Of a stretch of DNA of 64,000 nt, positions 34,880-47,494 are shown one piece after another (within the stretch, counting starts at the first letter, position 1; every line of letters starts with the position of its first letter). Position numbers and translations under genes: made by a program. The stretch spans positions 24,921,398 to 24,985,397 of the forward strand of contig NC_092577.1 of NCBI RefSeq assembly GCF_037975245.1. Direction: 5' to 3'. The notes below the pieces were generated by a model, which was not told the origin of the DNA, did no database searches, and saw only the letters and a list, made by a program, of their open reading frames with translations. The stretch is from Apostichopus japonicus. Taxonomy: Eukaryota > Echinodermata > Holothuroidea > Aspidochirotida > Stichopodidae.

Positions 34880-37310
34880 GTCAACAGATATGATAACAAT
34901 GGTGACCTCAGATGACATGACCTTTAAGTTTCAAAATGTTCCACCACACCATTCACAACTTGTCCCAAAATATCAACCATGTCACACCTTGGCATTGAGA
35001 TTTAATTGCATTAAAAGTCAAAAAATTAACTTTGAACTTGTATGTAACTTCACACACAAAGGTCACCCGGAGGTCAACCAATTGACATTTTTGATCGGTG
35101 AGACCTAAATAGAGCATGACTGTAAAAATTCAAACATTTTTTCTTTGCCCATTTTCTCCCCCCATAATACTACTTTTTTAACATTAGCTGACCTTTGGTG
35201 ACCTTGGATCACATAACCGTTAAGTTTGAAAATATTCCCCTATACCATTTGCAACTTGTCCAAAAAAATCAACCTTGTCACACCTTGGCACTGGGAGTTA
35301 TTGCATTAAATGTGTGAAAATTAACTTTGACCTCAAATAACTTCGCACACGAAGGTCAAATGGGGGTCAACCCATTGACATTTATGATCAGAAGTTACCT
35401 TTGACATCTGAAAATAGCATCGAAACTGTAAAAATCCCCAAAACACGGAAAGGTCACCAGAGGTCAAATTGAGGTCAAGGGTCACCCAGATGCGGGTCAA
35501 CAATTGGATTACATTGAGGCAACTCCCAACCCTAACAGACATTTTGTTCTCAAGTTATTGCAAAAATACTAGTTTTTTATCATTAATTGACCTTTGGTGA
35601 CCTTGTATCACATAACCGTTAAGTTTGAAAATATTCCCCTATACCATTTGCAACTACTCCAAAAATATTAACCTTGTCACACCTTGGAACTGGGAGTTAT
35701 TGCATTAAATGTCTGAAAATTAACTTTGACCTCATATAACTTCGCACACGAAGGTCACACGGGGGTCAACCCATAGACATTTATGATCAGAAGTTACCTT
35801 TAACATCTGAAAATAGCATCAAAACTGTAAAAATCCACAAAACACTAAAAAGGTCACCAAAGGTCAAATTGAGGTCAAGGGTCACCCAGATGCGGGTCGA
35901 CAATTGGATTACATTGAAGCAACTCCCAACCCTAACGGACAATTTGTTCTCAAGTTATCGCAAAAATACTAGTTTTTTATCATTAATTGACCTTTGGTGA
36001 CCTCGGATCACATGACCGTTAAGTTTGAAAATATTCCCCTATACCATTTGCAACTTGTTTCAAAATATCAACCGTGTAACACCTTGGCACTGGGAGTTAT
36101 TACACTAAATGTCTGAAAATTAACTTTGACCTCATATAACTTAACATACAAAGGTCACCTTGGGTCAACTTATTGACATTTTTGATTGATGAGACCTAAA
36201 TTAGAGCATCAAACTATAAAAAATCAAACATTTTTTTCTTTGCCCATTTTCTACCCCCAAAATACTACTTTTTTGACATTAATTGACCTTTGGTGACCTC
36301 GGATCACATGACCGTTAAGTTTGAAAATATTCCCCTATACCATTTGCAACTTGTCCAAAAATATCAACCATGTCACACCTTGGAACTGGGAGTTGTTGCA
36401 TTAAATGTCTGAAAATTAACTTTGACCTCGTATAACTTCGCACACGAAGGTCACACGGGTGTCAACCAATTGACATTTTTGATCGGAAGGTACCTTTGAT
36501 ATCCAAATCTAGCATCAAAACCAAACATTTTCTTTTTTGCTCGTTTCCTCCCAAAATAAGCACATTTTTTCTAATGTGACCTTTGACCTTTTGACCTTGG
36601 TTTCAGATGAAGTTTAATCTCCTGATTCCAAAAAACAAAACGAAAAGTCTGTACAACCATCCTAACTCCGACCGAAAAACTTTGACCGCATATAACTTCG
36701 CACATAAAGGTCACACGGGGTCAACCCATTGACATTTATGATCAGAAGGTACCTTTGACATCTGAAAATAGCATCAAAACTGTAAAAATCCCCAAAAACA
36801 CGTTAAGGTCACCAGAGGTCAAATTGAGGTCAAGGGTCACCCAGATGCGGGTCAACAATTGGATGACATTGAAGCAACTCCCAACCCTAACGGACATTTC
36901 GTTCTCAAGTTATCGCAAAAAAACTAGTTTTTTATCATTAATTGACCTTTGGTGACCTCGGATCACATAACCGTTAAGTTTGAAAATGTTCCCCTAACCA
37001 GTTAACAACTTTTCCCAAAATGTCAATCTTGTCGCACATTGGCACTGGGAGTTATTGCAGTTTTAATATGTTCGGTTTTTGGACCATAACTGACCTTTGG
37101 TGACCTTTGTGGGCACCAAAAACAATAGGGCACACCTTCTCCATATGGCGGATCTATAGTCCAAGTTTGGCCTCAATCCAACTTTCCCTTATTGAGATAG
37201 AGCGTACCCAAGAAAGTGTCACAGATGCACACACAGACACACACACACACACACACACACGCCAACCTGACTGCATAGGTTCCTTTTGCTAAAGCAAGGA
37301 ACCAAAAATC
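34880..37310. repeat. About 400-bp-period minisatellite rich in TGACCT/AGGTCA, transposase intron 1
   Basis: Units share TGACCTTTGGTGACCTCGGA, CATTTGCAACTTGTC, CACCTTGGCACTGGGAG, ACTTTGACCTCATATAACTT and AGGTCAAGGGTCACCCAGAT. The TGACCTTTGGTGACC phrase recurs at about 35189, 35588, 35988, 36283, 36938 and 37089, giving a period near 400 bp with partial units. The block ends in a (CA)n run at about 37230-37260 and CAAGGAACC. Related blocks lie at 14640-15805 and 58330-59030. Confidence 0.85.
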
Positions 37311-40300
37311 CCTCCCCTCTAGACAATCTCAAAACGTCACATTTTGCATTTATCTTTGTTTATGTCATTGCCCAAACATTTGGCTGTCAAAATTGTGTGC
37401 AAAAAGTACATACATGTATGTATAGTTTAACTATTAGTATTCATTGAATTACAAATCCTTATTTCTATTTAGGTTTTGCTTGACCATGCCACAGTTGGAA
37501 GAACATTATCAAGTTCTTGGATCTTGGAAACAAGTGGCTTCAACACTGGAATATATCATATAGAACCGTTCTTCGAAGAAGACATGAGTTCCAGATGCCT
37601 ACACACCTTGGAAGCGGCTATAGTCAAATCACAGATGATGATCTTGATGCACTAGTGCAAAGCATATTACAAATCTCACCAGATGCAGGTAAAGTCCAAA
37701 TGTAATCTATCTAATGTGACAGTACAAAATGTGACAGTACTCTTCAGTTTTATTAAGCATTTCATTTGAAAATGTTTTATCACCTATAGTAACCATTTCA
37801 GTTGAAAATGTTGTATTGACCACTTAGTCTGATTCAATTCAAAGCAAGGGGGTTGATCAGAGAAATATACATAATACATTGTCTATTACACATGAAGACC
37901 TTGTTTTATCATGAACTTCCCCTTTAAGATAAGGAATCAGTGACAGTTGGTACTCTTGTTCTGATTAAAGGTCTGTACTGTACTACTGTCAAATTGTAGG
38001 GAACTGTATAAGTTCTTTTTACTGATTTTTTTTATAATAAATGTTTTATTTGTGATCGCAATTAGTGACATGCAAACCACTGTTTACCTCACGTTAGGCC
38101 TATAGACACTGACGTTAACTACTGTACACAAACTCACAAAGCCACATGATGATTTGGTCATTGGAATTTTTACTTGCTCAAGTCATAGAAAAAACCTAGA
38201 TTGGGGAAATCCCTGAGTGCAATGTAAATTTTGTTATATAGTGTACATGTAGGTTCAATATTGTGTATGTTAATGGATGAGTGATCTAAAGCCAAATATC
38301 TGCCCAAATGGAATTCAAGACTCTTTTTTTTCAGAGATATTTTCCTTGATTCTATGTATCATCCATCAAGTTGATGGGATGCTAAAACGAAAAAGAGAAA
38401 GACAAAACAGTGTTTGCATTGCGGCAGTGTTTGTATTTGTCGGGCCACATTTAGTGTGATTTGGTAAAGTTACCGAGCTAGCTCTATGTTTAGGATAACG
38501 TTGTTATAGATATTGAATACTGTATGTGAAAAAATGCCAGTTGAATTTTTACGGCAAATGGATGAAGTCAAATTTACTCACAGATGAACTGTTTGTATAA
38601 AATTGCTTGCGATATCGGTAGGGTGTTATCAGCAATTGACACAAATTTCACAGATACCAATATGAGGCAGATAATGACAATATCAATCGATACCGATACT
38701 GTATACTGATAATCGGCCCAACACTATTCCAGAGTGCATTTTGTGTGCTTGTTCATTAACACCAGACTGATGCAAGGATAAGGAAGAACAATCATACAGT
38801 CTTACACTACTGAAAGTATAACTGACCAAAGAAATCTATTGAAACTAAAGAAATACATTTCACATAATTTGACCATTTTAAGCAGATTATAGCATATCTT
38901 TAAAGCTGTTTGCTGGATGTAATGGTACTGTAGCTATCCATGACAATTTTCAATTTATGCACTGGCATTAAAAAATGATAAAAAATAAACTGTTTTGTGA
39001 TGATATTAATAAAGACTGCTAAAACAAAACAACACCGGTTTGTTGCAAAATGTACAGGTTTGTTAACAGTGATGAATTGTTGTAATAAAAAAGTATATCA
39101 TCCAAGACTGTGACTGATGAGGGTGTACAATATCTGTACATAAAAATTTGATATTCATACCCATATAGTTTATAGTAGTTAGTATCTGATTAATTCAATA
39201 TTTACATTTTTAAAGGTGAAAGATATGTCATTGGAGCTTTGACTGGACGAGGAGTAAGAACTCAAAGATGGCGGTTGAGACAGTCCATTTCTCGAGTGGA
39301 TCCCATCAATAGATTGCTCAGAAGATCATATGCAATTTGTCGTCGGACATACCATGTTCCTTGCCCAAATCATTTATGGTAAGCAATCGTTAGGCAGCTA
39401 TACAGTAACACTTGCATTGCTGTATTATGTGTGAGTATGTACAGTACTGTTGCTAATGAAATGTTTCATGTAATGTGCATGTACAGACATACTAATCCTC
39501 GAGATCCCCTACATGCATGTTATCAACAGATTTGTGGTAATAAACCTCAATTTGGGTGGGTTTGAGGGATCTTACCCAACTAGCATTGCATACTTTCCGG
39601 AATTTGTTGTTCTTTTGAAGATCAAGATGCATGTAGGTAATCACTTTTATTATTTCATATTCCAACTAGTGCACCAATGGTGCAGTGGCTCTTACAAATA
39701 TTTGTTAATTTATCACAAGTTACATTTCATATTCATGGCTGAAATGAAGTGGTCAGAGTTCATTTGTAACAAATTGACTTCTAGCAATGTGTTAAAATTG
39801 GTGTGCATTTTCAGATAATGATCTCAAATAACCCCTAAATGACCTCTGACCCGAAATGTATGGACACCACTTATGTTTCAACACCTAATGATCATTGCAT
39901 TTGTGTTACACTAAAAAATCCATAAAAAAACAAAAGATCAATGCTATTTTCCATTTTATGACATGTGACCTCAAATCGCTAAAAACTGCACATGCACCAA
40001 TACTCAATGATTAAAATGTGTAACTTTGGAATACCCCTCATGTCCCCTCATCAAATAAACATTGTGTTCAAGTTTGGTCAAACTCCATTGAGGAGAAGCA
40101 TGCTGAACAAATGTGGACAGACAAATAGATTTGATTTTGAGGTGGTTTTTGCGTGTGGACAGACTATATTTATGTAGACATATATAGACTCGGTCAGGAG
40201 TGTTATGTATGTTGGGTGGTGGGAACCAGGGATTTTGCATTTCCAAAAGTGACTGTGTGTATGTGTGTGGTGTGTGAAAGCTCATTCGTAAGTTTCACTA

Positions 40301-41133
40301 AATTTTGTTTCATTATTAATGAGTGGGTGCTTAATGCCAAACAAAATAGCTAATGCCACACAAATAGCTCATAAACACAACATCTCAAAAATGGCATGTT
40401 AATATAATATTGGACTGGTACATGACACTTATGGAGTAGATATGCTTTGTTCTTGGTATCCAAATCATAAATATTAATGAGTGGTCTGGGCTTAAAATAC
40501 AATTCTTAAGATGTCAATATCTTTGTAACTGTATCAACTTCATAAGTGACACCAATTTTTTTTTACTTTACAATGGGATGACATTATTTCTGAACCACAC
40601 AAAAATAGCTTGTAAACACAAAATCTGAAATTGTCTATTAAGATTTTCTGATATAATTTTAATTTTCCAAATTGTTATTTTCACTTGAGAATATGGCAAG
40701 AAGGTGATATTAATAAGCTTGGGAGATTTTTTTTTACTTTTTGGTTACAAACGCGAAAGCCAAAGGTGTGTGTATGTGACGGCTGGCTCGTTAACACAGT
40801 GTATCCCCAATGACATGTTTGATTTATTAACCCAGTTATTGATATGTTAGATCAATGACAGGTATTTGTGCCATGTGTAGATGTACCATATGGTGTTTCT
40901 TTACCTGAACATTAATGAATGGGTGGCACTTATCATGTCATTCTTCACAGGTAGATGTATCATGAATGTATCATGATCAAATGTATGTGACAGTTTTTAC
41001 CATGCCGTAAGTAATCATACAGTTTGCTATCGTTGTGTTAAAGTCGAAAATGAAATGTGTTCTCATTAATATTCATTTTGCTTAATATATATACTTTTAT
41101 ATATAATATAAGGCCTACTCAATATTTTATTAT

Positions 41134-41750
41134 CTTTATTATCAGAATGCAAACATGATCAGGAACTCACAATAAAATGTGAACAAACAAAGCAATGCTT
41201 TACCTTCAGCCTGAAATGCAAGTTTTAAAAATAAACTATGTCACATATATACATATGATCGTGCCTATATGATCAAGCTGCATCTACAGTATCCGTCTGT
41301 TGATACTTGTTCAAAATTGTTCTTCTCGTACAGGCTTTGATGGATTTTGAGGAACCTTGGACACAATGTTCATTGGATGAGGGGGCATCAGGGGTCATGT
41401 AGGTCATTTACTGTAGGGATTATTTAAGGGCATTACCTGAAAATTCTTCAAATGCTTCTTCTCACAGAGTTATTAATAAATTTTGTCCAAAGTAACACAT
41501 TATCATCATTGAGTTAGTGGTACCTTTGGGGTGTTCAGTAATTTTGAGGTCAAAGGTTATGAAGTGATTTCTTTGTAAGAAGAGCATTATCATAGCATAG
41601 TCTTTCATGGATTTTAGTGAAACATGGATGCAATCATCCTTGGGTTTCATTCTGGTTCTTTATTATCAGAATGCAAACATGATCAGGAACTCACAATAAA
41701 ATGTGAACAAAACAAAGCAATGCTTTACCTTCAGCCTGAAAATGCAAGTT
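41134..41750 (+). repeat. Direct duplication of about 92 bp upstream of the catalytic exon
   Basis: 41134-41224 and 41658-41750 are near-identical (CTTTATTATCAGAATGCAAA to AAATGCAAGTT) with two 1-nt indels. The second copy ends 55 bp before the catalytic exon of the transposase gene. Confidence 0.85.
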
Positions 41751-42514
41751 GTTTATGGTTCTGAGTGGATTTGCACCATTATCTTTTACTGTTTCCCCTT
41801 CACAGGCATATTGATGGTAACCATAAATTAATTCCATGGCGGTTGGTCATCCATGGTGGGATCGATGGATACAGCAGACGGGTAGTGTATCTCAGGTGTA
41901 CCAACAATAATCGTGCCCAAACAGTCCTTAGTTTATTTCAGGAAGCTGTTATCTCTATGGTGTCCCCTCCCACGTCAGGTCAGACTTGGGTGTTGAAAAC
42001 TATGATGTGGCAGAGTTTATGCTTGAAAGACGAGGGCTAAACAGAGGAAGTATGATAACAGGGAGGAGCGTGCATAACCAGCGCATAGAGAGGTTATGGA
42101 GGGATGTGAATGTAAAGGTTGTCCGTTACTTCAAAAATGTTTTTATGGCCATGCAGGATGATCAAGTTCTAGATCCATTGAATGAAATTGATCTTTCATC
42201 ACTTCATTTTGTTTTTATACCACGAATCAATAGGGCTGTAGCAGAATTTGTACTTCATTACAACAACCACCCCCTTAGTTCATGTCATAATCAGTCCCCA
42301 AATCAACTGTTCCACCAAGGTTTTTTTTCAGCTGTTTCATTCAGATTATACTGGAGTAGAGAGTGTGTTTGATAGTAATGAACAGTGGGAGTTGTATGGG
42401 ATTGACCCTGATGGAGATGCACCTATGAATGAAACAGAAGATGGAGTACAAGTTCCAGAAACACTGTTAATCCACTCGAGAATGATGGAAGTCATGGATA
42501 TCAATTGTACCTGA

Positions 42515-45500
42515 ACACTCGGTCATTTGTTACAGAATGCAATGTCCACAATTAATATTGCTAATAGGTAATTCCACGGTAAATCGCATTACACTTTTTC
42601 AATTTTTTTTTATTGCAGGTTGATTATTTGTGGTATTAAAGCCAACACTCAAAGCAATGATCTCAAATTATTCGGGGTGATGGCACTGCTTTGTCTTATG
42701 TATGGTGCTCTTGAGAAAATCAGTAACTCGCATTACCCAAAAAGGACACATAAAAAATTGATGCAAGTTCAATGCAGTTGTTTGCTCAAACAAAAGATGT
42801 TGTATCCAGTTGAATGTATGTAGTAGATATCTATTCCACTGGTGTTTACATCAAACTGCTAAATGATATGAAACAACTTAAGATGTGGTGTGGAAGGGGA
42901 AATAATCCGGTAACTCGCATAACGGTAACTCGCATTTCACTTTGTCCAGTCATCAATGAAATCTAAATGGAAAATAAAATGCTGAAACTAATATTTCTAG
43001 TGGAAGGTGACTTACATTATATGTAAAGTTAAATAAGCAAAAATTTATCAAAAAGTAGTTCATGACAAGGGGGATAAACAAAATCGGTAACTCGCATTAC
43101 ACAAAAAGTACACAGCAAAAATGGAGATACTAGTTTAGTCAAACAAACAATGTTTTGTTCAATTGAATGTATGTACTAGATATCTACTATATCCTGAAGG
43201 TTACATTGTAGCACAACAAAATATAAAACAACTTAGAAGTGGTTAGGAGGGGGGGGGGGAAGAATCTGGTATTGCCCAGTCAGTATTTTCATCTTCATAA
43301 AATTCTGGAGAATTATTTGCTCTGAAGAACCATTGTAGAAGTTTAAAAGCATTGTACCAACAAATAAACAACAATACTTATACCTCTGTCAATAATTTTA
43401 GTAATAATTGCTGGCCAAATTAAAATATGTGATGAACAATGATGACAATGTTCATTTCCAATGATTCACACACAATTTAAATGTTAGCTAAAGCTGGAAT
43501 AGGGTTTTTCAACTTGTTTTATCATTCAGCATCATGGATGAAAGGTTTTGCATTCTTTGTCATAAGGCAATATTCAGTTTTTTTCAGTATTTACTGTATG
43601 ACAACTGGCATTACAGTGGTTACTCGATCGCATTACAGCACTGTTAACTTGCATTACCGGTAACTCGCATTACGGCTTTCAGTGGCCCTTCATATCAAAA
43701 TATGCATGGACTTTCTATTTCTTTGATTATTGTTAAACTCAGTACTTGGTCCAAAAAGCAAAATATGGAATGGCAGAAAATTATCGCCTCCAGGAGAGCA
43801 ATAATGTTAAAATCTTGATTGCTCAGGAACTCGCATTACATGTCAACATAGACGCCTTTTAACTACAGCAATATACCTACAAGCCAAAAATGGTGAATGG
43901 GCAATGTGATGTGATTTTAAAATATCATAAATATTTCACACTTGTACAAGTTACTTTCATACAAGGGAATATGGGACTTTGAAAAATCCACACAGACTCA
44001 CTTGCATTTTAATTGCAGAACCACAGTCAGCTATCACTGCACTTTTTTGTGGTAAAATGACACTGTATGCTAGGAAAAAGTTTCTGATCTGGACCCTGAA
44101 TACCTTAGCATGAACCAAAAGCAATATATTGGGTCAGAAAGGATTCTTTCATTTTTGGGGTCATGTCCCTGTTTGCATGGAATTGCCCTAATACATAGCA
44201 CTCTAAGCTATGCATAACAAAAAGTGAAATGTTAAAAGAATAGTGATGAGAATGAGGACGAAGTAAACTACACTCGGTGGTGAAAGTCCCATTTCTAGTT
44301 GCTGAGATATGAATGTTTCAAATAAGTTCACATTTTCAATTTCATTAAGAATCTGGCAACATTTGTGACATCAGTTGCATATTGAATCCATAAAGCTTTT
44401 GATTTTCTTGATAATTTAATTAGTGATTTTTTTCTAGAAATAACTTATCCATAGAAAAAGAATACCAAGGTAACAACTGATGCATAATGCATTTTTCATA
44501 TATATTACAAACTTTGGCATACCACTTCAAATTGGTATTAAAAGGGGTGAAACATGTAAAGAATAACAAAGACTTTTCATACCAAGAGAACTGAATGTAT
44601 TCTAAGGTATATTTCTCACTAATTAATGATAATGATTATAATATAATTGTTTTATAAGATGAACAATGAACTGAATGTTTAAAACATCACACCTTCAAGT
44701 TATTTCATGATTTGACCTCTGATGAAAAGTTGCACTAATGATATTGCAACAGTCGTATGTTTGACAATTGCAGGCTTTAATCTATGGTGATATCCAAGAA
44801 CTATATTGCAACATAGGCAACAGATAGTTACATCTAACAAATACTCTTATAAGCATTAACCTGTCCAGATCAAAATGTGAACAAATACATGAATTTCTTA
44901 AACTTTCTTGATTACCAAATAATTAAAAGAGTAAAAATATTTGACATCATATATATTGTTGACTGGTTGGTCAAGCATGAAACAAGAGAAAGAAAAGAAA
45001 ATGTTTAAAGCAAAACAAATTTTGTCACTTTGTATTTTATATAGAGATGGAACTTGTGGGCAAGCTTCAATTGTGTAATGGTGACTATTCAGTAAGACAA
45101 AATTTTGCTACACTCATGCAACTAGATATATATCAGAATCTTGTGTTCAGTATATCCATGGGTACCACGTTACATAACATGTTTGATACAGTGCAAACAC
45201 CAACACACTGCAAATGTTCCAAAAACCCTTTCTGCCATGTTGAGCCCATATTCAGATATCAGTAAATGTCATTATCATGATAACACTATTGGTAATATAC
45301 AGATAATCATATTAACACAATGTAAATTATTTTAGCTACCTCTGGTATGTAAAATGTTGGTACTCCATGTACCTATCCCAGAGGATCACTTCCTCTACTC
45401 ATACCATTAATTGCATCCTAGATTTAATTATGCTCAAAAATGGGGAAAAAATGTAAAACTTGCCAATGATTTACCATTATCATCTAAGTATCTACACATC

Positions 45501-47494
45501 TCAAATGTGTCAATACATATTTTCCTGATCAATGGTGACAAATTTTACACCAGATCAGTGATCTCTTCCACCCCTATCACAACGGCAGCCATCTCAAAAC
45601 AAGCTTATTTACCTGGAATATGACAAACAATGGTACAGCAGCTCGTACAACATTAGAATGGTCTAATAAATTGATATGATCAATAGTAATTAATACTTCA
45701 CAGGCTTTGACAAATTGTTTTTTAATACTTGCCTGTTGGGCTAGCTGTTCGCTAAACCTACTTGCCCGCATAAAAAAATCGACTTGCCTCAGACCTACAG
45801 AATAATTATGTATGCCTGCATATGCCAGATTCTTACAATGTGTTAACTTATATATGGATTTTGGTGACATTTGAACTGTTGTTGTAAAATACAGTAAGTT
45901 TCACAGAAAAGAATGAAAATTTGGAATCTAAACCATTTTGATTTAACTTATCAATTTGAAAATGTAAAAGCATTAAAAACATCTGCAATGGTAAGGCTGT
46001 GATGTCATCACTTAAAGGGACTATCCCAAATTTAGTAGAAAACCCAGTGTTTTTGTGATTCATTGCTTTTAAATTAACATAAAGTAGTATTTAGTATTGT
46101 TCCCCTCCTTACATTAAGTTACCTGTTAAAAGTTCTCTGTTCACTGTGGGCAAAATATGACTCATTAATGTTCAAGATATTCATCTAGCTTGCTTACAAA
46201 TTCTTAAGGACCATATCAAACAACCTGCTGCAAAATTAGCAGGTTTAATCTATATACACTATATGTAACTTTATAGTATGGGATACACCAATCCTTTCTT
46301 CATTTGACCTTTTTCTTGACCTCAAATGACCTTTTACCTCTTACAAAATGCACTATTGAGCTAACCTGATTATAAATTTTATCTGGTAAGATATAGGAAT
46401 ATTCTAGTCGACCAAGGCAATATAAGTAATAAAAAGTTAATTGGATTTTAACAATGTCTGTTCATCATTACATACTGTTGTACAACCACATCTCATCTCA
46501 ATTGGAAGGGGGAAAAAAATCTTGAAAAAGATGATGTATAATAAAATCATTATTTCAACACCGGCCCATGAAAGCCACTTGTGTTATGAAAATTTAAAAT
46601 AGCCTGAAAATCATCCAAAATTTATAACCAGCTAGATGAATAAAAAAAATAGATGCAAAGGAACAAACAAGCAGGAAAGGCTTCCAAGATGACATCTGAC
46701 TTTCAACTGCCTGAACACTTCGTATGAAGCACTCCCCAAGGACATGTTATTTTCAGTAATGTCCAGTACAACCTGTGAGAGGCGGCAGTTTTGAAGTGTT
46801 TTCAGATAATGAAACCTAGATGACTATAAAATACCTGAACACCATGAAGGAAGCACCACTCAAGTTTCAAATGCAATAAAAGCTGTACACTTTAAAGCAT
46901 TTTCAGGTAATTACCTCAGCTGCTCCCTAGATGACATGTTACCTCCAATTCCTATCACCCAAAAATAGCTCATCACCCAATGATTATATTTAAGTCCAAA
47001 TATCATAAAATAAAATCATGCAAAGGAAAACTTGAAAAATTGTGGACAGAGGAATAGATAGATACATAGGAGCATGATCACAAAAGCTCATTTTGGTATG
47101 AGCTTTTAAAACATACATTTTTTAACACCTTAAAGGTAAACAATGCTCACCCCAAGTATGCTAAACATGTTCTAGACTGGTCAGCTCATTTGATTTAATG
47201 AACGGGGCTTGATCCAATCATGAATTTCATGAGGTCTGTGAAATTCACTTTGGAGCCAGAATTGTATACCTTTAACAAGTTAATAAAACACTGAATGATC
47301 ACAAAGGAACTATTTCTAGGCAAAGAAAAACAGTGAAAAGAACAAGATGATAAAATATTGTACAACTAATTTGGTACTATGCCTAAAGTGTTACCTTGAA
47401 GGTAATCATGGATGCCATGTTAGTACAAACACTCCCTTGAGTTAGTGTGTATAACTGCATATGCCTACATAAAGCTTATGACAGAAATATTGAT
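42515..47494. other. Intergenic core between the two convergent genes, with GGTAACTCGCATTAC motif cluster
   Basis: No gene found in 5 kb. From about 42570 to 43845 the word GTAACTCGCATTAC and close variants occur at least eight times (near 42580, 42724, 42908, 42925, 43085, 43645, 43661, 43830), sometimes followed by CAAAAAGTACAC. The rest is AT-rich, with TGACCTCAAATGACC fragments near 46320. Confidence 0.6.

Larger units (their letters stand above)
33680..42514 (+). pseudogene. Integrase-core (DDE) transposase gene of the 28-kb element, four exons, three frameshifts
   Basis: Exons 33680-34029, 37473-37688, 39216-39378 and 41806-42514, all GT-AG; correcting three 1-nt indels gives 478 aa with matching phases. 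Order: helical N-terminus (exon 1), HTH-like region with RTVLRRRHEF (exon 2), basic region RTQRWRLRQSISRVDPINR and PNHLW (exon 3), then the integrase core (exon 4). DDE residues: D of HIDGNHKL (about 246), D of SDLGVEN (about 303), E of HNQRIERLWRDV (about 338), a DD34E spacing. Lesions: extra nt near 37550 in exon 2; one missing nt at about 41950, just before the second Asp; extra T in an eight-T run at 42321-42328. One is homopolymeric, so assembly error is possible for it. It would cut and join the element's TIRs. Confidence 0.8.

Noticed and set aside
45411-46063. Several 70-97-codon frames between the convergent genes
   Set aside because: Random-length frames in AT-rich DNA with no motif or splice-phase support.
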